From JACQQW01 sp964520655 (GTDB lineage: Bacteria; Omnitrophota; Gorgyraeia; Zapsychrales; Fredricksoniimonadaceae): a stretch of 64,000 nucleotides of DNA. Positions 50,411-60,500 of the stretch are shown here, piece by piece. Numbering within the stretch: position 1 is the stretch's first letter; every line of letters begins with the position of its first letter. The stretch lies in contig CAZFNI010000002.1 in the NCBI GenBank assembly GCA_964520655.1, positions 139,740 through 203,739 on the forward strand, read 5' to 3'. The position numbers were made by a program, and so were the translations under genes. The notes below the pieces were generated by a model. It saw only the letters and a program-made list of their open reading frames with translations, had not been told where the DNA came from and searched no databases.

Positions 50411-52066
50411 TCAATTTGCTCTCAGGATGATCGGCAGATTATTCGATAAAGATCCCTTCATGTTCTTCGTTCTAAGAAAATACTGCAGATTATATTGTGC
50501 TGTCGTATCAAACGGGTCAGCCTGTACGGAACGCCTGAAATACTCTTCCGCCTTGCGTATATCATTGAGCTTCAAACAAACAACTGCCAATGTATTAAGG
50601 GCGTTACGCGCTTTAGGTTCAATGGCCACCGCTTTCGTTAAATACTCTTTGGCCTTTTCCAGATTCCCCTGAAAAAGGGCGATCGACCCCAGATTAGAAT
50701 ACATGATATAATCCGGGTATTGTCCCGTTAATGCCATCTGATACTGCTCTGAAGCTAGATCAAGTTTTCCATGTGCAAAATAATACCGGGCCATATACAT
50801 ATGGATCGGTTTAAAGAACGGACTTTGCTTGAGCCAATATTGACTGTACGTCAATTCATTGTTCCATAGAGCATTGTACTGCCAGGTAATCAAGATAAAG
50901 CCTGACAATAACACCGCAGCGATCCCCAACGTTATTTTCGAGAATATGCCCTTCGATAAAACAACGATCCCGTCAGCAAGGATCATAAAAAACCCAATGG
51001 ACGTGAAGGTAAACCAGTGAACTTCGATGAACATGTACTGGCCGTGAAACAGCGCGCCAGCTCCTAACAACATCATCCCTAACACTGTCCACGACAAGCC
51101 AAGCAGCATCCACGCCCTGTCTCTTAAATACTTCCAGGCGATCCAAATAGCCCCCGTCCACGCTGATACCCCCATGATGCACCAAACATCAACACTGTCG
51201 CGGACCACGGGTTTAAAGACCGAGATCACAATGCCGTCGGGAATAAAAAAACGCGAGATGTACCAGCCCTGCAGGGCAAACCACGACGCCAGATATTCCC
51301 ACACGCTCATGTGATAACCGCTAAACTTGCCGAAAATATTCACGCTTAAGCTGGCCCATTTCAACCGCAGCAAAAAATAGATGATCGCCGTGATCCATAG
51401 TGTCTTTTGCTCAAACCATATCTGATGAACGGGTTTGCGCTGAACTACAAACGACAACAACGCCAGCGCCAAAGGAAAGACAAACGCATTCTCATGGCAA
51501 AACAGCGCCAAAAGCAACAAAACGGAAGCCGCGGCGTGTTCCTTAAACGTTATTTTCTTAAAGCACAAAATCCACGCGCAGCTAAACAAAATCAATAATT
51601 GGACCGCAAAAATCCCAGCGGTCTTAAAATTCACAATGATACCATTTAGTGGATGAACCAGCACAAAGACTGAAACAAGTACCGCAAATACAACATTTCC
51701 GGACAACTTAAAAAGAAAACGGCTGATCAAAAAGCTCGCCGCGATAAAGATCAAAAGATTGATCACATGCATCAAAAACACATTCCCGCCGGTGATAATG
51801 CAAAAAACCTTGGGGATAAGAAGAGCCAGCGGCCGGTAATAAACCTCCGTCGATGAACCTTCCAGATTCAGCATCTTTGCCTTATCCGGAACGACATTGA
51901 TCCACAAATTCTTTGGGTCGCGGGAAGCCGCGTCAAAGAACACGTGGTCATCAATCATCATGGGATGGTTTAATCCATTGATAAACGCCAACAAACCCAA
52001 GACGAGAAAAAAAATCAACAGGTTATTGCGATTCGATAAGAAGAGGGTAATTTGCTGCAGATTCAT
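50411..52066 (-). CDS. TMTC-like GT-C membrane protein with TPRs (copy 1)
   Basis: A 551-residue protein with about ten transmembrane segments in residues 15-395, then TPR-type repeats (YMARYYFAHGKLDLASEQYQ; NLGSIALFQGNLEKAKEYL; LAVVCLKLNDIRKAEEYF). Near the start is M-M-I-D39-D40-H, an acidic pair placed like the catalytic Asp in GT-C glycosyltransferases, and then YYRPLALL, a motif resembling YRPL of TMTC O-mannosyltransferases. It is a paralogue of the gene at 55706-57562. It likely transfers a lipid-linked sugar to exported proteins, but no activity is proven. Its start overlaps the previous gene by 44 bp. Confidence 0.65.
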   Translation of the reverse strand: MNLQQITLFLSNRNNLLIFFLVLGLLAFINGLNHPMMIDDHVFFDAASRDPKNLWINVVPDKAKMLNLEGSSTEVYYRPLALLIPKVFCIITGGNVFLMHVINLLIFIAASFLISRFLFKLSGNVVFAVLVSVFVLVHPLNGIIVNFKTAGIFAVQLLILFSCAWILCFKKITFKEHAAASVLLLLALFCHENAFVFPLALALLSFVVQRKPVHQIWFEQKTLWITAIIYFLLRLKWASLSVNIFGKFSGYHMSVWEYLASWFALQGWYISRFFIPDGIVISVFKPVVRDSVDVWCIMGVSAWTGAIWIAWKYLRDRAWMLLGLSWTVLGMMLLGAGALFHGQYMFIEVHWFTFTSIGFFMILADGIVVLSKGIFSKITLGIAAVLLSGFILITWQYNALWNNELTYSQYWLKQSPFFKPIHMYMARYYFAHGKLDLASEQYQMALTGQYPDYIMYSNLGSIALFQGNLEKAKEYLTKAVAIEPKARNALNTLAVVCLKLNDIRKAEEYFRRSVQADPFDTTAQYNLQYFLRTKNMKGSLSNNLPIILRAN

Positions 52067-52856
52067 GAATGACCTCGACCATGCTGTTATGGTTCTGAAT
52101 ATTGAATGCCGCCTTTTTTCTCACACCCTCTTTAGTCTGGTAAATAACTGACGGAACATCCGCAATCACATCCTCGCCGCTAATATACCATTCCCCTTTT
52201 GAAACCTTGTGGATCAGATCAACAGCGTGACGCTGCTTATCATAATCGTTAGGGTCGATCCCTGCAACCACTACCTGCCTTTTTAGACGCACCGCACCGT
52301 TCTCATCTGCCTCAAAAACAAAACGTCGGTTGAATTGTTCGCTTAACACTTTCCATGAATAGATTGAACCTTGCGGACAATTGGGCTTGCGGGCATAGAT
52401 CCATTCTTTGGTCACAACCCCTCCCTTGCCATCTTTTGTCTGCACATAAATAAACATATCTTCTTCACGGTCATACACATAAACCGGAACGACCCAACCC
52501 TTATAGAGAAACTGTTTAAACGATCTACCTTCATTATCCAGGGTCAACCGTATACGCGCTGACATATCAAGATCCTTAAGATCTTTATCTCCCCTGGATA
52601 TACTGATCCGTTTATCGATCGTTGAAGTGTGGAGATAGAACTGTGTTTTAACATTGAAATGATCTTTTGCACCAGAGGAAAAGGTCACAGCTACATCGTT
52701 AATATCTACAGACGCCTCATCTTTAAGCATCAGCCCATTATTCCGTTGTGCAATGATCTTAAGAACCAGCTCAAGATCGTGAGGCTGAAGCGGAATATTA
52801 TCCGCATATGTCGTCGATGTATAAATCAGGAGGAATATAAAAATGATCGATCGCAT
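52023..52856 (-). CDS. Exported protein of unknown function
   Basis: A 277-residue protein from the ATG at 52856, with a signal peptide ending TTYA. Two-thirds of it is beta-rich (VTFSSGAKDHFNVKTQFYLH...RIRLTLDNEGRSFKQFLY), with paired cysteine absent apart from C162-type single residues. No family recognised. It lies 12 bp after the propeller gene and shares 44 bp with the TMTC-like gene, so it belongs to the fibre operon. Confidence 0.6.
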   Translation of the reverse strand: MRSIIFIFLLIYTSTTYADNIPLQPHDLELVLKIIAQRNNGLMLKDEASVDINDVAVTFSSGAKDHFNVKTQFYLHTSTIDKRISISRGDKDLKDLDMSARIRLTLDNEGRSFKQFLYKGWVVPVYVYDREEDMFIYVQTKDGKGGVVTKEWIYARKPNCPQGSIYSWKVLSEQFNRRFVFEADENGAVRLKRQVVVAGIDPNDYDKQRHAVDLIHKVSKGEWYISGEDVIADVPSVIYQTKEGVRKKAAFNIQNHNSMVEVIHESAANYPLLIESQ

Positions 52857-52868
52857 GAACAAGAAATA

Positions 52869-55706
52869 TTAGAAACCCATGTCGTAATATAAACCATTAT
52901 TGGAAACTGCAGTTGAGGGGTCCGTAATCTTGACGACAAAACCATCCTGAGTACTAAGCACTGAGCCATATGTACTGACTTGGAAACCACTTTGACTTGC
53001 TGCGTTTCCCCCAACAAAAAGCTTGCTGTTGCTCAATGCGACCGCATTTATCGAATCACTGCCTGTGCCCCCAATCCATTGCCCCCAACTCAAACAAGGC
53101 GTGCCGCCATCGGTGATCTTAATCAGAAAACTTTCCTGACCGCCTGCCGCTGCCCCATTGGGCACAATCTGAAACCCCGTAGTGACGGACGAAGACCCAC
53201 CAACGTAAATAGCACTACCATTTACCGTAATGCTGTTAACACTATCAGTACCCGTCCCCCCTAACCAATGCGCCCAATTCAAACAAGGTGTACCGCCATC
53301 AGTGATCTTGACGACAAACCCTTCCTGTCCTCCTCCTGCGGCTCCAGTGGTCGCAACACTAAAACCAGTAGTAACCGTAGCCCATCCCCCAGCATAGATG
53401 CTACTGCCATCAACGGCTATCCCCAGAACATTGGTCTGATCTATAGTACCCATCCATTGTCCCCAATTCAAGCAAGGCGTGCCGCCATCGGTGATCTTAA
53501 CAACATAACCACAATAAGCGTTAGTACAAGTAGCATTTCCTTGTGCTGCGATCTGAAATCCAGTGGTACCTCCGACATTACCCCCCACATAGATACTGGA
53601 ACCATTTACAGCTACAGCATAAACTGTATCCCCCGGCGTCCATCCGCTATTCCCCCCCAGCCATTGTCCCCAATTTAAACACGGCGTGCCGCCATCCGTG
53701 ATCTTAACCAAAAAACCCTCTGATCCTCCGCCAAATGGACCATGAGGATTGATCTGAAAACCTGTCGACAATAACACATTGCCTCCGGCAAAAATACTAC
53801 CTCCACTCACTGTTAATGCATAAATTGAATTCGTGCTTGTTCCACCTAACCATTGCCCCCAGTTTAAACATGGTGTGCCGCCATCCGTGATCTTAACAAC
53901 AAATGTAGGAGAACCAGTAACCGCACCATTGGGTGCGATTGGTAACCCAGTAGTCGATGCCACGCTCCCCGCCGCGTAAATACTGTTGCCATTAACAGCC
54001 ACAGCTTGCACACTATCCGTCCCGTCGCTCCCCAGCCATTGCCCCCAATTCAAAGACGGTGTGCCGCCATCAGTCACCTTGATCACAAATCCATCTTGAG
54101 CTGCTTGTTGATTTCCACTAAAGACGGCTGACTCAAAATTAAATGATTGATAAGAATACCCTCCAATAAATACGGAAGAACCATTTGTGGCCAAACCATT
54201 TACCTGGGCTGATTCCGCATTTCCCCTCCCTAACCATTGCCCCCAAGCCAAAGAAGGGGTACCGCCGTCCGTTATAGCAATGAATAGATCCGCGGAACCT
54301 TTTGGCTTTGTACCCTGCATGGTAACACTCTGCAAGCCAGATGAAGCCGGCATAAGTCCACCCGCATAAATTTTTCCGCTGCCATTTAAAGCTAGGGCAT
54401 AAACAATATCATTTCCCGAGCCTCCTAACCATTGTCCCCAATTCAAACAAGGTGTTCCACCATCTGTAATTTTAACCACAAAACCCTCCGCACTTCCACC
54501 TGCTGTTCCATTGGGTACAATTTGAAAACCCGTTGTCACAGACACTTGCCCTCCAGCATAAATATCGCTCCCATTGACAACTAAAGAATAAACAACATCC
54601 GTGCTTGTTCCCCCCAGCCATTGCCCCCAATTTAAACACGGAGTCCCGCCATCCGTAATCTTAACAACAAACGCTTCTCTAAGTCCACCAGCTGGGCCTT
54701 GAGGCACTATCTGAAAATTAGATGTAAAAAATGATTGTCCTCCAACATAAATATTACTACCATTGACTATAACCGTATTTATAGAATCAGTTGAATTTCC
54801 CCCAAGCCATTGCCCCCAATTCAAGCATGGTGTACCTCCATCCGTAACCTTGACCACAAAACCTTCTTGTCCCCCAGCTGGTGTGCCTTGCGGTACAATC
54901 TGAAAACCCGTGGTTGTTGCTGTATTCCCACCAACATAAATACTACTTCCATTGATTGCTAGAGCCGTTACACTATCAGATCCTGCACCGCCCAACCACT
55001 GCCCCCACTCTAAACAAGGCGTCCCTCCATCTGTTATCTTGACAACAACCCCTTCTGTACCTCCTGCAGGAGAGCCTTGCGGAACAATCTGAAAACCCGT
55101 GGTTACAGTAACAAAACCTCCGGCATAAATACTCCCGCCATTTACAGTTACAGCATTAACAGAATCAGTACCTGTTCCCCCCAACCATTTCCCCCAATTC
55201 AAACACGGCGTGCCGCCATCGGTAAGCTTTATAACAAAACCTTCTGAACCACCACTTGCCGTTCCATTAGGCACAATTTGAAAACCCGTTGTCGCTGTTA
55301 CTTGCCCCCCCGCGTAAATACTACTGCCATTAATAGCTAATGCGAAAACAGTATCCGAACTATTGCCGCCTAAATATTGGCCCCATAACAAACTTGGTGA
55401 TCCTCCATCAGCGACCTCTACAACAAAACCCTCTTGTCCCCCCGCATAAGACCCTGCCATAATCAAAGAATTATTGCCAAAATCCGCTCCAGTTGTTATC
55501 AACCCGCCAACAACCACACAACCAGTACTATCACAATTATTCACTGCTGCTGTTTGATAATTCTCCGCCCTTATCGTCACCGCACCACCTTGCCCGCCCA
55601 ACCACTGCCCCCAATTGAGGGTAAAAGCATAGGCCCACCGCACACCGAGAATGGTTACAGCAATTATAATTAAACCAATGATGTTGATCGTTCGTTTCAT
55701 TTTCAT
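52869..55706 (-). CDS. Secreted propeller-like repeat protein with 14 WGQWLGG repeats
   Basis: A 945-residue protein with signal peptide (residues 1-27, ending AYA) followed by 14 repeats of about 65 residues. A typical repeat reads CLNWGQWLGGTGTDSV, AVNGSSIYVGG, TTGFQIVPNG, GGQEGFVVKITDGGTP. The layout resembles SBBP (seven-bladed beta-propeller) repeat proteins; fourteen units would make two seven-bladed propellers. No transmembrane segment or sorting signal is seen at the C-terminus (NNGLYYDMGF). It is probably displayed on the surface. Its ATG shares one base with the upstream stop (TAATG). Confidence 0.85.
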   Translation of the reverse strand: MKMKRTINIIGLIIIAVTILGVRWAYAFTLNWGQWLGGQGGAVTIRAENYQTAAVNNCDSTGCVVVGGLITTGADFGNNSLIMAGSYAGGQEGFVVEVADGGSPSLLWGQYLGGNSSDTVFALAINGSSIYAGGQVTATTGFQIVPNGTASGGSEGFVIKLTDGGTPCLNWGKWLGGTGTDSVNAVTVNGGSIYAGGFVTVTTGFQIVPQGSPAGGTEGVVVKITDGGTPCLEWGQWLGGAGSDSVTALAINGSSIYVGGNTATTTGFQIVPQGTPAGGQEGFVVKVTDGGTPCLNWGQWLGGNSTDSINTVIVNGSNIYVGGQSFFTSNFQIVPQGPAGGLREAFVVKITDGGTPCLNWGQWLGGTSTDVVYSLVVNGSDIYAGGQVSVTTGFQIVPNGTAGGSAEGFVVKITDGGTPCLNWGQWLGGSGNDIVYALALNGSGKIYAGGLMPASSGLQSVTMQGTKPKGSADLFIAITDGGTPSLAWGQWLGRGNAESAQVNGLATNGSSVFIGGYSYQSFNFESAVFSGNQQAAQDGFVIKVTDGGTPSLNWGQWLGSDGTDSVQAVAVNGNSIYAAGSVASTTGLPIAPNGAVTGSPTFVVKITDGGTPCLNWGQWLGGTSTNSIYALTVSGGSIFAGGNVLLSTGFQINPHGPFGGGSEGFLVKITDGGTPCLNWGQWLGGNSGWTPGDTVYAVAVNGSSIYVGGNVGGTTGFQIAAQGNATCTNAYCGYVVKITDGGTPCLNWGQWMGTIDQTNVLGIAVDGSSIYAGGWATVTTGFSVATTGAAGGGQEGFVVKITDGGTPCLNWAHWLGGTGTDSVNSITVNGSAIYVGGSSSVTTGFQIVPNGAAAGGQESFLIKITDGGTPCLSWGQWIGGTGSDSINAVALSNSKLFVGGNAASQSGFQVSTYGSVLSTQDGFVVKITDPSTAVSNNGLYYDMGF
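52920..55650. repeat. DNA array encoding the WGQWLGG repeats
   Basis: The plus strand shows a repeating CCCCCAATT(C/T)AA(A/G)C followed by GGNGTNCCNCCATCNGTNATCTT about every 195 bp, in phase with the protein repeats. Codon usage differs between copies, so the array is old rather than newly amplified. Confidence 0.75.
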
Positions 55707-57562
55707 TAGGGACTTTTCTGCCCGAATATTGCTTTAGCTTTCAGTGCCGCTTGCTCTCCCTCTTCGGCATGTCCGTTTAAGCGCAATAAAAACCCGGCAT
55801 TGCGCAGCGTATATGGATTGCTGCTATATTTGGCCATCATGCGCGCGATGCGCACGATGTTGGGCTTGTCATTGATCGCAATATAGATCTGAATGAGATC
55901 GACCATTACCTGCTCCTGCCCCGGTGTGATCTCAAGGGCCTCCTCCAGCGCTTCAATCGCCTTAACAGGATTCTTTAATTGCACATATGTTTTGGAAATG
56001 TCTAAATACGGCAAGATCATAAAACGGTTCAACTCTTTGGCGCGTTTGAAATATTTTAGCGCCGTATCGTAGTCGCCATTCTTAAAATAGATCACCCCGA
56101 GATTATTGACCGCAACCGACGCCCTTGGGTCCATCTTAAGAACTTTTTGGAAATTTACTTTAGCTGAATCCCATTGACCTTCCTGCAAGTCCATCAGCCC
56201 TAAATTGGTATAGGCGATAAAACTTTTATAGCCGCGGTCAAGGATAACCTTGTAATGCGCGCGGGCCTTGTTGAATTCTTTACGGTATTCATAGGCCTTG
56301 GCTAAATACGCGTTAACAGCCACGAACGAGGGAGATTGGTTAAGCCAGAATGTACAATAACGGATCTCATCGCCCCACACCCAGTTGTGCCAGCGGGAAA
56401 AATAAATTGAACAGGCGACAATGACCGCCACGGCAACACGGCCAAACATTTTTTTGTGCACTAATAATCCTTCGACCAAACCGGCGATCACCATAAAGAA
56501 TCCGATGACGGAAAATAAGAACCAATGCGGCTCGATCATCAAACCGTGGATGGGTTGAAAAAAACAGGCTAGGGTGAAGGGAAAGAAGCCGATCAAGAAC
56601 CACAACAATCCGATCATTAATAATTTCTTACTGCGGAACTGCCACAATAAATAACCCGCCACAACAATTAGACCGGCAAGAACGCATAACCACAATCCAA
56701 CCCCTTCTTGCAGGGGCTGATGCGCCATAATGAGAACAACGTTCTGGAACCAGAATAATCGCGATATGTACCAGGACAATAACATTGTCCAGGTCGCTAA
56801 ATACTGGAAGACATCCATGTGGTAATATTTGATCTTCTCCAGGATGCTTTCCTGCAATGTTGAGACAAAAAATACCCGTATGAACAGAATCACCCCCATC
56901 ATGATGATGGCAGGCAATGCTTTCTTAAAACCTTGTGTGAACCGTTCCTTAAGATCACCTTGCGCATCAATGACCGCATGCATGGCCAGTAAATACAACG
57001 GCAAGAAGATGGCAGTCTCGTGGCACAAGGCGGAAAGAAAATAAAGCACTGCTCCCGCAGTAAGATCCCAATGGGACTTGCTGCGCCTAAAAAAATACAA
57101 CGCCCCCAGCATCAGCATCACCTGCACGGAGAACACAGAAGCGGTGATATAATTGACCGCCACACCGTTGATCGGATGGATAATGTAAAAAACCGCTGCC
57201 AGCAAAGCAAGCACATGTCCAGCCCCCAAAAATCCCAGAAAAAGATAAATCCCCAGGCCCGCCATGCACAACAAGATCAAATTCACGCAATGATGCCCGA
57301 CAACATTGTATTTAAAGACCAGAATAGACAACATCGGTACAACGGTTGACAACGGGCGGTAAAAAGGGTCAGCCGACTCCCCCTCAATATGGAACGCGCG
57401 GTTCTTGTCTGGAATGAAATGCATCGGCAAGAACTTGATGTTCATGAGCTTTTCTTCCATAAATGCATGGTCATCAATGAGCATCGGATTATCCAAGCCA
57501 TTGGAAAAATTTAAAAATCCCACCAACAGCAATAATCCAAAAATCTTGAATTTCTTAAACAT
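55706..57562 (-). CDS. TMTC-like GT-C membrane protein with TPRs (copy 2)
   Basis: A 618-residue paralogue of the 50411-52066 product. It has about ten transmembrane segments in the first 400 residues, the same opening pattern (NGLDNPMLID30-D31-H, then FYRPLSTVVPML) and at least five TPRs to the end (AYTNLGLMDLQEGQWDSAKVNF; VNNLGVIYFKNGDYDTALKYF). GT-C-type mannosyltransferases of the TMTC group share the DD and YRPL motifs and TPR tail. The gene lies between a GNVGIGT protein and the propeller protein, both rich in Ser/Thr, which are the obvious candidate substrates. Inference, not proof. Confidence 0.65.
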   Translation of the reverse strand: MFKKFKIFGLLLLVGFLNFSNGLDNPMLIDDHAFMEEKLMNIKFLPMHFIPDKNRAFHIEGESADPFYRPLSTVVPMLSILVFKYNVVGHHCVNLILLCMAGLGIYLFLGFLGAGHVLALLAAVFYIIHPINGVAVNYITASVFSVQVMLMLGALYFFRRSKSHWDLTAGAVLYFLSALCHETAIFLPLYLLAMHAVIDAQGDLKERFTQGFKKALPAIIMMGVILFIRVFFVSTLQESILEKIKYYHMDVFQYLATWTMLLSWYISRLFWFQNVVLIMAHQPLQEGVGLWLCVLAGLIVVAGYLLWQFRSKKLLMIGLLWFLIGFFPFTLACFFQPIHGLMIEPHWFLFSVIGFFMVIAGLVEGLLVHKKMFGRVAVAVIVACSIYFSRWHNWVWGDEIRYCTFWLNQSPSFVAVNAYLAKAYEYRKEFNKARAHYKVILDRGYKSFIAYTNLGLMDLQEGQWDSAKVNFQKVLKMDPRASVAVNNLGVIYFKNGDYDTALKYFKRAKELNRFMILPYLDISKTYVQLKNPVKAIEALEEALEITPGQEQVMVDLIQIYIAINDKPNIVRIARMMAKYSSNPYTLRNAGFLLRLNGHAEEGEQAALKAKAIFGQKSP

Positions 57563-57585
57563 GTTGCAATATCCCCTAAAACAAA

Positions 57586-60500
57586 TTATTGAAAATTCAA
57601 AGAACCCACACAGTAATAATTGCTACCGTCCCAATAGCAGGTGACAATGTCTACCGCGTTGATGGCCGTTGACCATGACGGAGCCGCACCGCCGGCCCAT
57701 TTGACCCCACCGCTGGCTGCTGCTAAGGTTGGAGTGCGGCTGCCCGTTCCATCCTGTACTACTTTCAGCAACAAATTAGTAACGCCCGAAGTCGGCGCGG
57801 TCATCGTGATCGTAAATGAACCAGCCATGGTGATCTTTTGTTTATTGCCCTTGTTCCAATCCAGTGGATAGGCCCCGCTTTGCGAACCATTATCAAATTC
57901 ACTGTTAGTGGCGATCAAGTTCCCGACTTTTAGGTTATTAAACGACGCTGCTGTTCCAATCCCAACACTGCCATAAACATTGAGATCTGCCGTCGTGGCA
58001 TTTGTTGTTCCAATACCAACATTACCGCGGACAACAAGATTGGCATACCCCGCAGTCCAGGTGCCTATGCCAACATTTCCCCCTACAACAATCAATTTTC
58101 CTTGGGGATCCATTGTCCCAAGCCCCATATTACCGTTACTATTTAATCGAACCGCTTCGCTAGAGGCCACTTCAAATGACATCATTGCTGCACTTGAACC
58201 ATCCAACCCACCGTAGATCCTGGCCCTGGAACTACCGCCAGTGTTAAATAGGATCGTTGATGTCTTACCTGCAGCAAATTCCGAATTATCCAGGATAAGA
58301 TTATCGTTCCCATTCGCGTTAGTGTCACGGTTGACCGACAATGTTGCCGCTCCAACAACAGCACAACCAATACACGTTTGACCAGCAACAATCATTCCGT
58401 TTGATGGAGCAGCTCTCCAAGAAAAACCAGAACCAATAGCTAAACTACCGTCCACGGAAAGCGTACTACCAGGTGACCAGGTACCAACACCAACACTGCC
58501 TCCGGTCACAACAAGTTTGGCTTGAGTCGAGGACGTACCGATTCCAATATTTCCATTACTATCAACACCTGAATTTGGAACCCCATCAAATGAGCCTCCG
58601 TTATTGTATTGCAATTGTGATGATGATCCTCCCGGGGAACCACCCCCACCCGTCGTCGCAAGCGTAGAAGCCGCCATCCATGTCCCTATCCCTGTTGAGC
58701 CGGAGACAAGCACACTCCCCGCCGCCGCGCCATTACCGATCAGCCGCAGGCCGGTAGTTTCCAATGAGGCATTCGCCGCTGTCCATGTTCCAATGCCAAC
58801 ATTGCCGCTCGTGATCACCAGGCCTCCCTGGGGCGTTATCGTCCCTACACCGACATTGCCTTGTGCCGTAACATTAAACTTCTGCCGGCCAACTTCGAAA
58901 AGGGTTGAAGCGATGAAAGTCCCTATCCCGACATTACCCCCCATGACAGCGAACTTTGAATATGGCGTGGTTGTGCCAATCCCCACATTACCGCCTAAGT
59001 GAGCAATAGCAATATTTCCATCATTTCTAAACCACAATTTTTCAGTATTATTTTGGTACAGAAGGAAATCTGTATTCGTTGAAACACCCATTTTTGTTTC
59101 GTAAAGATACCCTGTGCCTCCTGTCAAGAAGAATGACGCAACTGTTCCTGAGTTCGGTGTGATCGTGTAAACATTTGGGCCACTGCCGACAATGCGCAAT
59201 CCACCGCCATTGATGTCCAGCAAACTCCCTGGATAAACCGTATTGATCCCCACATTCCCCCCGCCTTTAACGATCAGATTCCCGCCGCCAGTCGCCCATG
59301 TCCCTATACCGACATTGCCGTTAGTAATGACCAATCCGCCTTGAGGCGTTGTGGTGCCGATACCCACATTACCCTGCACGATCATTCCACCGGAAGGCGC
59401 AGCGGCCGACACAAATGACGAATTCTTTCCTGTACCAATACCAACCCCACCGGCAATGGAAAGACCAGACCCCGGGACAACCGTTCCTATCCCCACATTG
59501 CCAGTAGAGGTGATCCTCATGCGCTCTAACATGCCGTCTGAACCATTATTCTCAAAAGTCAGATCCTGGTAATAGGGCGCTCCACCAGACATGTTAACGG
59601 CCTTGATCGTAGAATAGGCTGAATATGCTCCCCCGGCATACGCAGCAACGGTTGGATTAAACCCTATCCCGGCACTAGATCCAACAGATCCATTATTATT
59701 ATGAAGAACCACGTCGAGCAAACTATAAGAACTCCCGATCAACTCTAATGGCCGCTGGCTGATATTTCCAGAGGTTGTTTCAAATGCAGCCGCTGTCCCA
59801 TCCGTTGTTGCATTCTGTACATACAGATCAACGGAGACGCCATGATTGATCCCTGTCGCTGATCCGATAGCCACTAATGAACCGCTTGTTGTTGATCCCC
59901 GCACGATCAAGGCACCCGTTGCTGTATCCCAAGTCCCGATCCCCACATTGCCGTTGGTCACCACAAATCCGCCCTGGGGCGTCGTTGTACCGATACCAAC
60001 CTTATCTGACCCCGTCGTGTTATAGACCGTCCCTGTCCCCGTCGACCAGCCGGAAGGCGTACTCCCGCTCGTCGCTAAAGTAGAGGCCGCCATCCATGTC
60101 CCGATCCCCGTCGAGGATGAAACAAGCACGCTTCCCGCTGCCGCGCCGTTGCCAATCAACCTAATGCCGGTTGTTTCCAAAGAAGCATTCACCGCCGTCC
60201 AGGTGCCGATACCGACATTCCCACCGATAACCGCTAATTTTGCCTGCGGCGTCGTGGTCCCAACACCGACATTCCCACCGGTAAAGATCGCTGACTTTGT
60301 GGCATTACTAAATGTCGATGTTCCTGTAAATGTGTTCGCGCTTGTCCCGCTTTGCGTATAACCACCCGTCGTCGTGGTGCTGGCAACCGCTGTTACGTTC
60401 CCACTACTGTCAACAACAAATCCCGTGGAACCAACAGTAATGTCCGTTGCCCGCATTGTGCCCGACACATCAAGCGCTTTGCCCGGAGCCGATGTTCCCA